Assembly: GCA_934351765.1 (NCBI GenBank)
Contig: CAKRJM010000036.1
Span: forward strand, 1 to 14,215
Direction of reading: 5' to 3'
DNA: 14,215 nucleotides
From: an uncultured Lachnospiraceae bacterium
GTDB lineage: Bacteria; Bacillota; Clostridia; Lachnospirales; Lachnospiraceae
Shown here: positions 6,113-12,772 of the stretch, piece after piece
How the letters are laid out: the number at the start of each line of letters is the position of its first letter
Position numbering within the stretch: position 1 is the stretch's first letter
Made by a program: the position numbers and the translations under genes
Notes under the pieces: generated by a model
The model's input: only the letters and a program-made list of their open reading frames with translations
The model's database searches: none
Told to the model about the DNA's origin: nothing

Positions 6113-7051
6113 TTAACTTCCAGCTTTTGGCTGGATTTCAATGGTCACATTCTGAAAATAATAAAAAAGGATTTCCTGCGCAGTCTGCCCGGCTTCTGCC
6201 AGATACTGAGCCCCGGTCTGACTCATCCCATACCCGTGTCCCTCGCCTTTTGCTGTGATCCACAGCACGTTTCCCGACCGGCTGATGGTAAAGGCCGGAG
6301 ACGAAAGGGAAAGGGCCTCCGCGATCTCATCGCCGGAATACGTTTCTGTGCCAAGGACCGCACCGGTTACATACCCGGCCTCATCTCTCCCGATGATCTG
6401 AAGCTCCGCTGCCAGCTGCTCCGGGATTTCCCGCCCGCGGACTGTCCTCAGTTTTTTCGCCAGCTCCGCCGCCGGGAACCAGGTTCCGGCGGCCCCATTG
6501 ATCTGAATCTGCTCCTTTTCCGGCAGATCCCAGGAGCTGTCCACAGATCTCAGATAAGGAAAGCTCACGCCTCCGTCCCTGGTTTTTCCGGCGCTCCGTC
6601 TGTGAAACACGCTGTTGATCAACGTTCCATTACAGGTCAGCACCATACCCTCCGTCTCCGAGAGTGCCGCCTGAAATTTTTTCTCCGCCTCCCCGGCAGT
6701 GCTTCCCCATGCCTCTGTGCGCTCTGTTTCCTTCCATGCTTCTGTTCCAAGCTCTGCTTCGTCCATCAGGCTTCTGCCGGAAAGTTTCTTATAAAGATAT
6801 GTCCGCGCCAGAATGATCTGCGCCTTGACTGCCTCTTTCTCATATTCTGCCGGAATCTGCGCCGCCGCCATGGCAAGCGCATACTGCTCCAGATCCATCT
6901 GTCTGTCCGGTTCGCCCTGGCAGAGCACCGCACGACCGCTCTCCGGCTTCTGTCCGTTATTTTTCCGGTTCTGTTTTCCGGCCGCAAGCAACGTGATCAC
7001 ATAAGGAATCAGCAGGCAGCAGACAGCTGCCGCAAGGATCTTCCGCTTCAT
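6113..7051 (-). CDS. spoIID: Stage II sporulation protein D-like (SpoIID/LytB domain)
   Basis: A 312-residue protein. Residues 5-24 form an N-terminal membrane anchor, and the rest is a SpoIID domain. Family blocks present are EYEKEAVKAQIILARTYLYK (69-88), NSVFHRRSAGKTRDGG (146-161), PYLRSVDSSWD (165-175) and GEGHGYGMSQTGAQYLAEAG (269-288). SpoIID is a lytic transglycosylase that cleaves denuded glycan strands and drives engulfment in the mother cell. In B. subtilis the catalytic acid is Glu88, in a block of the form (A/S)EMP. Here the aligned block is AAAQIPAEY with Gln65 at that place, and the usual HSTSGG block reads HRRSAGK. Activity is therefore in doubt. The start has GGAGG 5 nt upstream. 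A sigma-E-like promoter precedes it, and the spoIIQ-like gene follows. Confidence 0.85.
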   Translation of the reverse strand: MKRKILAAAVCCLLIPYVITLLAAGKQNRKNNGQKPESGRAVLCQGEPDRQMDLEQYALAMAAAQIPAEYEKEAVKAQIILARTYLYKKLSGRSLMDEAELGTEAWKETERTEAWGSTAGEAEKKFQAALSETEGMVLTCNGTLINSVFHRRSAGKTRDGGVSFPYLRSVDSSWDLPEKEQIQINGAAGTWFPAAELAKKLRTVRGREIPEQLAAELQIIGRDEAGYVTGAVLGTETYSGDEIAEALSLSSPAFTISRSGNVLWITAKGEGHGYGMSQTGAQYLAEAGQTAQEILFYYFQNVTIEIQPKAGS

Positions 7052-7056
7052 AAATG

Positions 7057-7076
7057 CCTCCGGACGATTTCCGAGG
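7057..7076 (-). promoter_or_regulatory. Hairpin covering the spoIID ribosome site
   Basis: On the minus strand CCTCGGA pairs with TCCGGAGG (one bulged G) around a five-base loop. The 3' arm contains the GGAGG used by the spoIID ATG at 7051, so translation may depend on opening this stem. A second AAGGAGG with the palindrome GAGGATCCTC lies just upstream (7075-7085) and could compete. Confidence 0.4.
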
Positions 7077-7087
7077 ATCCTCCTTAC

Positions 7088-7117
7088 AGTATACGCGAAG
7101 CTCTGCCAGTCCTATAC
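7088..7117 (-). promoter_or_regulatory. Possible sigma-E promoter for spoIID and the spoIIQ-like gene
   Basis: On the minus strand GTATAGG (7111-7117) and CGTATACT (7088-7095) are 15 bp apart. They resemble the sigma-E pattern (about GHATATT, 14-15 bp, CATACANT) with a few mismatches. Transcription would start near 7080, about 30 nt before spoIID. spoIID is a sigma-E gene in B. subtilis. No TTGnnn box is at the right distance for sigma-A. Confidence 0.4.
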
Positions 7118-7132
7118 GTTTCCGGCTTTGCT

Positions 7133-7837
7133 TTATTTTCCTCTCATGGTAATTGCAATGTTCCCCAGATAAACCCTTCCCGCTCCCGCCTCCAGAAGCG
7201 CTCTGGTACAGCTCTCCGCTGTGGCACCGGTGGTATAAATATCATCGATCAAAATCAGGCATGAATACTCATGCAGATCCTTCACCGCGCGGAACGCATG
7301 CTTCTCATTTTCCAGCCGTTCCTCGTAACTCAGATCCTTCTGGGCCGTAGTATCCTCCACCCGCTCCAGCAGGTTTTCCACCGGAATCTCCAGCATCTCC
7401 CCGATCTTCTTTGCCAGCAGTTCCGCCTGGTTATAGCCTCGCTCTCTCTTTTTTCTCTTATAAAGCGGCACCGGAACAAGCGCATCAGGAAACAGATTTA
7501 TGGTCTGTATTCCGCATTGCTTATAATAACGCTGGGCCAGAAACTCGGCAGCCCGCCGCCGGTTTTTATATTTTAGCTGGCCTATCAGTGTCCGCATCGC
7601 ATCATTATAATTGTACACTGCCATACCGCCATAATAGCTCCGCCGGTTCTTCCGGCAGTCCGGGCAGCGCCAGCTGTCTCCGGAAATTTCCTTTCCGCAG
7701 CACAGGCAGACCGGCTCCTCGACCAGTGAAAGCTTCTCTCCCTGGCAATCCCAGCAGACATCGGGATCAGCCCATGTAAGCTCCCGTCCGCAAAGCAGGC
7801 AATTTTTCGGAAACAAAATCTCATCCAGCCGTTTCAT
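7133..7837 (-). CDS. comFC: ComF family protein (phosphoribosyltransferase fold)
   Basis: A 234-residue protein of the ComF/ComFC family. The N-terminal third carries paired cysteines fit for two zinc ribbons: C13/C16 with C28/C31, and C44/C47 (also C46) with C58/C61. A type I phosphoribosyltransferase domain follows, with VPVPLYKRKKRERGYNQAEL (121-140) and the PRPP-binding loop ILIDDIYTTGAT (195-206). In Bacillus and Helicobacter, ComF proteins take part in natural transformation, helping handle incoming single-stranded DNA. The enzymatic reaction is not established. The start is supported by GGAGGAGG 5 nt upstream. It lies 48 bp after recD2 on the same strand and is likely co-transcribed with it, which fits a DNA-uptake or recombination link. 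No terminator is visible before spoIID. Confidence 0.9.
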   Translation of the reverse strand: MKRLDEILFPKNCLLCGRELTWADPDVCWDCQGEKLSLVEEPVCLCCGKEISGDSWRCPDCRKNRRSYYGGMAVYNYNDAMRTLIGQLKYKNRRRAAEFLAQRYYKQCGIQTINLFPDALVPVPLYKRKKRERGYNQAELLAKKIGEMLEIPVENLLERVEDTTAQKDLSYEERLENEKHAFRAVKDLHEYSCLILIDDIYTTGATAESCTRALLEAGAGRVYLGNIAITMRGK

Positions 7838-7885
7838 GTGTGCCTCCTCCCTGCCGTTTCCCGGCTATGTACCTCATACTTTTTT

Positions 7886-10096
7886 CTACAATTCCTCCAG
7901 CCGCTTGTCCAGACTGGAATACCTCCTCTGTTCCGTCTCATTGGCTTCCATGGAAAGAAATGTCTCCGGAAGTCCCACAATGCAGACACAGGCTTTTGCC
8001 CTGGTCACTGCCGTATAAAGAAGATTCCTGGTCATCAGCATACGCGGCCCCGACAGCAGCGGGATCACTACCGCCGGATATTCGCTGCCCTGTGCCTTAT
8101 GGATCGTGATGGCATAGGCCAGTTCCAGCTCCTCCAGACCGCCAAACTCATAAGTCACCATGCGCCCCTCGTCATATTCTACCGTCAGCTCCTCCGCGAA
8201 GCTGTTGATCTCACGGATCACACCAATGTCCCCGTTGAACACTCCGGTTCCGGCATCAAGCACCGTTCCCGCCTTCCCGCGGATCTCCCACTCCATCTGG
8301 TAATTATTCCGGATCTGCATGACCTTGTCGCCCTCACGGAACAGTCCCTGCCCCGTCTCATGCTCCGCTTTATTCGGTGCCGGCGGGTTCAGATATTCCT
8401 GAAGGATCTTGTTAAGCCGTTCTACCCCCAGGATCCCCTTCCGCATGGGAGCGATCACCTGGATCTCATTCATGGAAATATGGAGATAATCTGGAAGCTT
8501 CTGGCAGATCAGTGTGATGAGCGCATTGATGACCGCATTGGCATCCAGCCGGCGGATAAACAGAAAATCACGGCTCCGCACAGCAATGTCTACCGGCTCT
8601 CCCCGGTTGATCTTATGGGCATTTAAGATAATATCGCTTGCCGCCGCCTGGCGGAAAATCCTGGTTAAGCGCACCACATGAAACCGCTCCGACTGGATAA
8701 TATCCTTTAAGACATTGCCCGGGCCGACGCTGGGAAGCTGGTCACGGTCGCCCACAAGAATCAGTCTGGTTCCGGATGCAATAGCCTCCAGCAGCGATTC
8801 CATAAGCTGAATATCCACCATGGACATTTCGTCAATGATAATGACATCTGCCTCCAGAGGGTTTGCTTCATTCCGGTTAAAGCGTCCCTCCGTCTGAACC
8901 TCCTCCTGGGGACCGGAAACCTCCAGCAGCCGGTGGATCGTTTTGGCTTCATAGCCGGTGGCCTCCGACATCCGCTTGGCCGCCCGGCCTGTGGGCGCCG
9001 CCAGTGCCACCTCCATGCCCTCCATCTCGAAGAAGCGGATCAGTGCCGTGATGGTCGTTGTTTTTCCGGTACCGGGGCCGCCGGTCACCACCAGTACGCC
9101 ATGGTTTGCCGCCTCTAAAACCGCTTCCCGCTGATGCTCATCCAGCTGAAGCTTTTCCTCCCGTTCGATCCGTGCCAGAAGAGACTGCGCCTTCTGTTCT
9201 TCCACTGCCCAGACCGAATCCAGTTCCAAAAGCCGCTTTGCCGTGTTGATCTCCATATAATAGTACTTGGCGGCATAGACAAGAGCCTGCTCCTCCTCCT
9301 TTTTCACCACCAGGCGCCGCTCCATGATAAGATCCGAAATCAGCGGCTCAACAGACTCCAGCTCTATCCCCAGAAGCTGGCCGGTGAGCCTTGTCAGTTC
9401 CTCCAGCGGCAGATACGTATGCCCGTTGGAAATGGCCTGAAGCAGCGTATAAAGGATCCCGCTTTTGATCCGGTATGCCGAATCCGCCCGGATTCCGGCC
9501 TTTACGGCGATCTCATCGGCGATCTTAAAGCCCACCCCGGCGATATCGTCCGCCAGCCGATACGGATTTTCTTCAATGATCGAATACAGCTCATGTCCGT
9601 ATTCCTTAAAGATCTTTGCCGCCAGATTGACGGAAATCCCGTATTTCTGAAGAAACAGCATGGCGTCCCGCATATCCCGCTTCTCCGCCGCCCGGCTTCC
9701 GATCTCCATGGCCATACGGCTGCTGATCCCTTTGATCTCCGACAGCCGCTCCGGCTCTTCCTCAAAGATCCGAAAGGTATCGGTTCCGAATTTTTTCACG
9801 ATCCGAGCCGCCAGAGCCGCCCCGATTCCCTTAATGGCCCCGGACGCCAGATAGCGCTCAATGGAAGCCGTGTCCTCCGGTTCCTGGATCTCGTATTCCT
9901 CCACAACCAGCTGATCCCCGTAAAGCGGATGTGCCTTAATGATCCCCTCCGCCCGGATATACTCGCCTTCTTCCAGAAGCGGCAGGATCCCGACGATGGT
10001 ATGATCCGTCCCGCCACCGAATAATTCCACCACCGAATAACCGTTCTCCTCATTGCGGTATACGATCTTGTTGACATAGCCTGATATGGTATCCAT
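7886..10096 (-). CDS. recD2: RecD2-type ATP-dependent DNA helicase
   Basis: A 736-residue superfamily 1B helicase of the stand-alone RecD2 kind. The N-terminal domain (about 1-70) starts ISGYVNKIVYRNEENGYSVV, typical of RecD2. Tandem helix-hairpin-helix segments follow (GAIKGIGAALAARIVKKFG, EIKGISSRMA, DIAGVGFKIADEIA, about 85-200). The motor has Walker A GGPGTGKTTT (339-348), motif Ia APTGRAAKRMSE, Walker B IIDEMSMVD (about 420-428), a GDRDQLPSVGPGNVL motif and a C-terminal TIHKAQGSEYPAVVIPL block. RecD2 unwinds DNA 5' to 3' and acts in repair outside RecBCD. I chose the ATG at 10096 because AAGGAG lies 6 nt upstream; an upstream in-frame ATG at 10129 lacks one. A TCTGTG/CACAGA hairpin (10116-10132) sits just upstream. 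No promoter is seen after the mreB terminator, so it may rely on readthrough. Confidence 0.93.
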   Translation of the reverse strand: MDTISGYVNKIVYRNEENGYSVVELFGGGTDHTIVGILPLLEEGEYIRAEGIIKAHPLYGDQLVVEEYEIQEPEDTASIERYLASGAIKGIGAALAARIVKKFGTDTFRIFEEEPERLSEIKGISSRMAMEIGSRAAEKRDMRDAMLFLQKYGISVNLAAKIFKEYGHELYSIIEENPYRLADDIAGVGFKIADEIAVKAGIRADSAYRIKSGILYTLLQAISNGHTYLPLEELTRLTGQLLGIELESVEPLISDLIMERRLVVKKEEEQALVYAAKYYYMEINTAKRLLELDSVWAVEEQKAQSLLARIEREEKLQLDEHQREAVLEAANHGVLVVTGGPGTGKTTTITALIRFFEMEGMEVALAAPTGRAAKRMSEATGYEAKTIHRLLEVSGPQEEVQTEGRFNRNEANPLEADVIIIDEMSMVDIQLMESLLEAIASGTRLILVGDRDQLPSVGPGNVLKDIIQSERFHVVRLTRIFRQAAASDIILNAHKINRGEPVDIAVRSRDFLFIRRLDANAVINALITLICQKLPDYLHISMNEIQVIAPMRKGILGVERLNKILQEYLNPPAPNKAEHETGQGLFREGDKVMQIRNNYQMEWEIRGKAGTVLDAGTGVFNGDIGVIREINSFAEELTVEYDEGRMVTYEFGGLEELELAYAITIHKAQGSEYPAVVIPLLSGPRMLMTRNLLYTAVTRAKACVCIVGLPETFLSMEANETEQRRYSSLDKRLEEL

Positions 10097-10155
10097 CTGT
10101 CTCTCCTTCCGTAGTTCTGTGCAGCACACAGAGCGGAATTTTCCATCTTTGACGG

Positions 10156-10196
10156 TAAAAGGGCCGCAAAAAGTCCAAAGACTTTTCGGCAGCCCT
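10156..10196 (-). terminator. Terminator after mreB
   Basis: On the minus strand GGGCTGCCGAAAAGTC and GACTTTTTGCGGCCC form a stem of about 15 pairs (one bulged base, two G-T pairs) around a TTTG loop (10161-10195), followed by TTTT. It lies about 25 nt past the mreB stop and ahead of recD2. The short T run suggests partial readthrough. Confidence 0.7.
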
Positions 10197-10218
10197 GTTT
10201 TCTCTCCAGCTTATTTTT

Positions 10219-11223
10219 TTATTCCGGCTCTTTCTCACGCTGTCCGTGCATGAACTCGATGAATTTTCCGGTTCCGATAGCAACGGCAGTCAGCGGTTCC
10301 TCCGCGATCACCGTGTTGATTCCGGTCTTTTCCTCGATCAGCGCATCCAGACCGCTTAAAAGGCTTCCGCCGCCGGTCATGACAATTCCCCGGTCGTACA
10401 CATCCGCCGCCAGTTCCGGTGGTGTCCTCTCCAAAACATTGTGTACGGCGTCCACGATCTGCATCGCAGGCTCACGGAGCGCATCCAGCGTCTCATCGGA
10501 AGTAATAGTGATCGTCTTGGGAAGGCCTGTTACCAGGTTCCGTCCGCGGACATCCATGGCTACCAGCTCCGGTCTCTTATAGGCACAGCCGATCTGGATC
10601 TTGATCTCCTCCGCGGTTCTCTCACCGATCAGCAGGTTATGCTTCTTTCTCATGAAACGGACGATTGCCTCATCAAAATCATCGCCGGCAACCTTTACCG
10701 AAGTGCTTACTACGGTTCCGCCCAGGGAGATTACTGCAATGTCCGCCGTACCACCGCCGATATCGACGATCATGTTTCCGCAGGCCTTGGAAATATCGAT
10801 CCCGGAACCGATAGCCGCCGCCACAGGCTCCTCGATGATGGATACCTCTCTTGCCCCTGCCTGGTAGGTTGCATCCTCAACCGCCTTCTTTTCCACTTCC
10901 GTTGCGCCACTGGGGATACAAACGCTGATTCGGGGCTTTCGTAATGTCTTCTTGCCGAGCGCCTTGCGGATAAAATATTTTAACATTTTTTCTGTTACGG
11001 TATAATCAGAAATAACACCCTGCCGCAGCGGCCGCACCGCCACGATGTTTCCGGGGGTACGTCCGATCATCAGTCGCGCTTCCTCACCGATGGCCTTGAT
11101 CTGATTGGTGTCGCGGTCAAACGCCACAACCGAAGGCTCCTTGAGCACAACGCCCTTCCCTTTGATATATACCAGAATACTGGCTGTACCAAGGTCAATT
11201 CCTATATCTGTCGATAATAACAT
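10219..11223 (-). CDS. mreB: Rod shape-determining protein, MreB/Mbl family
   Basis: A 334-residue bacterial actin of usual length. The ATPase core motifs are clear: phosphate-1 loop IGIDLGTASILVY (7-19), E131-E132 in IIEEPVAAAIGSG, phosphate-2 loop MIVDIGGGTADIAVIS (151-166) and the adenosine-binding GIVMTGGGSLLSGLD (279-293). MreB forms membrane-bound filaments that guide lateral-wall synthesis by the elongasome. It is not next to mreC/mreD here, so it may be Mbl or a second MreB paralogue; sequence alone does not separate these. The start has GGAGG 7 nt upstream. A strong promoter lies about 190 nt upstream and a terminator follows. The mreB-recD2-comF order, as I recall it, recurs in Lachnospiraceae and is probably ancestral. 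Confidence 0.93.
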   Translation of the reverse strand: MLLSTDIGIDLGTASILVYIKGKGVVLKEPSVVAFDRDTNQIKAIGEEARLMIGRTPGNIVAVRPLRQGVISDYTVTEKMLKYFIRKALGKKTLRKPRISVCIPSGATEVEKKAVEDATYQAGAREVSIIEEPVAAAIGSGIDISKACGNMIVDIGGGTADIAVISLGGTVVSTSVKVAGDDFDEAIVRFMRKKHNLLIGERTAEEIKIQIGCAYKRPELVAMDVRGRNLVTGLPKTITITSDETLDALREPAMQIVDAVHNVLERTPPELAADVYDRGIVMTGGGSLLSGLDALIEEKTGINTVIAEEPLTAVAIGTGKFIEFMHGQREKEPE

Positions 11224-11420
11224 CTGTTTTCCTCCTGTACTGAAACTGCACTTTCTGCTCTCTGTCTTTGTTCACAAATTTTCTTCTATACGATATATGA
11301 CGATATATGACATGCCGTCCGAACTGCCCGCTCAGGGCTCGTCCGTCCGGAATCTTCAACGATACATTATCCGGAGCACTGCGTTGGGACCATGCCCGGC
11401 TCGACTCCGTATTCTTCTAT
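11224..11420 (-). other. Long leader of mreB
   Basis: Between the predicted start near 11414 and the ATG at 11223 lie about 190 nt without a gene. The leader contains a GCCC/GGGC hairpin within a larger GC-rich fold (about 11314-11350), a CCGGA/TCCGG pairing (about 11349-11376) and a direct repeat CGATATATGA (11291-11300 and 11301-11310). I do not recognise a known riboswitch or protein-binding leader in it. Confidence 0.4.
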
Positions 11421-11448
11421 ATTATATACGAATCCCCCTTTTTTTCAA
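11421..11448 (-). promoter_or_regulatory. Strong sigma-A promoter of mreB
   Basis: On the minus strand TTGAAA (11443-11448) and a perfect TATAAT (11421-11426) are separated by 16 bp, the spacer being A/G-rich. The predicted start is near 11414. Confidence 0.7.
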
Positions 11449-11506
11449 TGCCTTTTTGTAACTCCGGGGATTTTCTCCCGGATTTTTCTCTTTCCGTAAA
11501 ATTTCT

Positions 11507-11552
11507 TTCATGTTCTTCATGTTTTTTTCATAGTCTGAACATAATTTGAACA
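11507..11552 (+). promoter_or_regulatory. Direct repeats resembling an OmpR/PhoB-family activator site
   Basis: TTCATG at 11507 and 11516, TTCATA at 11527, then TGAACA at 11536 and 11547. The last two, TGAACA-N5-TGAACA, are a direct repeat with an 11-bp period, and TTCATG/TTCATA at 11516 and 11527 are also 11 bp apart. The last repeat replaces the -35 box of a -10 at 11564-11569. That placement is usual for response regulators of the OmpR/PhoB family, whose sites are 11-bp direct repeats. Which regulator binds is unknown. Confidence 0.45.
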
Positions 11553-11563
11553 CATTTTTTTCT

Positions 11564-11569
11564 TATACT
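11564..11569 (+). promoter_or_regulatory. -10 box of a rightward promoter without a good -35
   Basis: TATACT. The hexamers 15-18 bp upstream do not resemble TTGACA, as expected for an activator-dependent promoter using the direct repeats at 11536-11552. The start would be near 11576. Confidence 0.45.
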
Positions 11570-11575
11570 GTAGCC

Positions 11576-11701
11576 ATAGCAATTGAGAGATTGCTATGAA
11601 CAAGCTTTTTCATACTCACGCTCGGCAGCCGAAGCTGCCGAGTCCCCCCCCCAAAAAAACACCGTTATATCGCCAGGAAGATGATTCCGAGGCGTTTTTT
11701 T
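11576..11701 (+). ncRNA. Candidate short structured transcript (small RNA or short-peptide mRNA)
   Basis: Three hairpins follow the rightward -10 box. A perfect 9-bp stem, CATAGCAAT/ATTGCTATG, lies at 11575-11598. A perfect 9-bp stem, CTCGGCAGC-CGAA-GCTGCCGAG, lies at 11621-11642. A terminator stem with seven T ends at 11701. Between the last two is a run of nine C and seven A (11644-11659). The ATG at 11596, six bases after GAGAG in the loop of hairpin 1, opens a 50-codon frame beginning MNKLFHTHARQPKLP. It runs past the terminator to 11748, so a full product would need readthrough. The RNA would end about on the stop of the convergent CmpB-family gene. Function unknown. Confidence 0.4.
11671..11701 (+). 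terminator. Rightward intrinsic terminator overlapping the end of the CmpB-family gene
   Basis: CGCC-a-GGAA pairs with TTCC-ga-GGCG around GATGA, followed immediately by seven T (11695-11701). On the minus strand the stem comes right after the stop at 11700, but the T run there is 11 nt away. The stem therefore suits rightward transcription better, although it may serve both directions. Confidence 0.6.
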
Positions 11702-12689
11702 ATTTCTTCTCTTGTTTTTCTTTCCGCTCCAGTCTCCATTTCTCATAGTTCTCCCGAAGCTCAGAAAGCTCCGCAGACATTTTCCCGGCACTGGCAGAAG
11801 GATTTCGTCTCAGCATTTTCAGCTTTAAATACGTCATTTTCTTTTTCTGGGCCTCCCCCTCACTCTGGATCGACACCAGCTTCTCACGGAACCGGCTCAT
11901 CTCCTTTGCCTTTTCCGCATCTTCCTCCTTCTCCATACGGATCAGGGCGCTCAGCTTGTCTGATACCGTATCAAGCAGCGGCGCCATGCGGCTTCCGGCT
12001 GTCTGCGACAGCTCTGCCACCCGCTCTCCCAGAGAATCCAGCAGTGCTCCCATCTGTTCCTTTGCCGCGCTGGACTTCTCACCAAGCGCTCCGCGGATCG
12101 TACCGAGCTGTTCGGAAATCCCCTCCTGAAGCTCGCCCAGTTCTTTTTTCAGTCGCACTCTGGCGTCCAGCATATCCCGGATTCCAAGGGCGACCTTGAC
12201 TGATACCACCGTATCACAAAGAAAGATCACCGAGATCACACAGACCGTTACTGTCACAGCCGCTGCCGGAAGCCCCAGCACAAACGATTCCACCGGCTGA
12301 TGGATCACTTTATTCAACAGCACTGTAAAAAGTCCCCAGCAAAGTGATGAGGACAGACAGATCACACCTCTATAATTGAATTTCTGATTACTGTAATCCC
12401 AGTACTTAACCTCAAAAATCGCCTCCATGGCAAGTCCGACCACCAGCTCCAGTGCTGTCGCGCCGATCATTCCGGCAAAAAACATCAGTACCACATGGGA
12501 CCGGAGCCGCAGCGTTACCAGCAGCATGACCACCGCTCCGGAGCCGTAAATAGGCAGCAGCGGTGAATGAAGAAATCCGCGGTTGACAAACCGGCGCTTT
12601 CTGAGCGACACATACGTACTCTCAAAGCACCAGCCAAAAAAGCAGTAAATATAGAAAAAAAGCAGCCACTGCTGAAATGAATACGACAT
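11700..12689 (-). CDS. CmpB-family (putative ABC-transporter type IV) membrane protein with coiled-coil tail
   Basis: A 329-residue protein. The N-terminal half matches the family named putative ABC-transporter type IV / CmpB: FGWCFESTYVSLRKRRFVNRG at 18-38, HSPLLPIYGSGA at 41-52, a conserved WDYS at 97-100, and five membrane segments at about 6-22, 47-60, 66-90, 110-128 and 135-165. The family is widespread in Firmicutes, but its function is not established and no ATPase partner lies here. Residues about 170-329 form a long charged helical region rich in Glu, Lys and Ala, likely a cytoplasmic coiled coil, longer than in the minimal family. The start has GGAGG 7 nt upstream and a near-consensus promoter. 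The gene appears monocistronic. Confidence 0.8.
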   Translation of the reverse strand: MSYSFQQWLLFFYIYCFFGWCFESTYVSLRKRRFVNRGFLHSPLLPIYGSGAVVMLLVTLRLRSHVVLMFFAGMIGATALELVVGLAMEAIFEVKYWDYSNQKFNYRGVICLSSSLCWGLFTVLLNKVIHQPVESFVLGLPAAAVTVTVCVISVIFLCDTVVSVKVALGIRDMLDARVRLKKELGELQEGISEQLGTIRGALGEKSSAAKEQMGALLDSLGERVAELSQTAGSRMAPLLDTVSDKLSALIRMEKEEDAEKAKEMSRFREKLVSIQSEGEAQKKKMTYLKLKMLRRNPSASAGKMSAELSELRENYEKWRLERKEKQEKK

Positions 12690-12711
12690 AAACAGACCTC
12701 CTCTATCTTAG

Positions 12712-12740
12712 AGTCTAGTCGATGGAGGCCGGTCTGTCAA
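12712..12740 (-). promoter_or_regulatory. Sigma-A promoter of the CmpB-family gene
   Basis: On the minus strand a perfect TTGACA (12735-12740) and TAGACT (12712-12717) are separated by 17 bp. The start would be near 12705, giving a leader of about 15 nt with GGAGG. The promoter begins within 60 nt of the spoIIID stop, so the two genes are separate units. Confidence 0.75.
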
Positions 12741-12772
12741 GCCGTCTGTGCCCGGCAGGACACTGCGGTTCC

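Noticed and set aside
5090..7264. A 724-codon open frame on the + strand opposite the spoIIQ-like and spoIID genes
   Set aside because: It lies antisense to two genes with clear family motifs, has Arg/Cys/Leu-rich low-complexity sequence and no recognisable domain or ribosome site. It arises from the codon bias of the real genes.
9134..10024. A 296-codon + strand frame opposite recD2, with similar long frames at 7838-8626 and 3538-4386
   Set aside because: All are antisense shadows of strongly supported genes (recD2, putP) and show no protein-family features.
11594..11791. A 65-codon minus-strand frame at the end of the CmpB-family gene
   Set aside because: It is out of frame with the real gene, crosses its stop and terminator, and encodes the homopolymer run.
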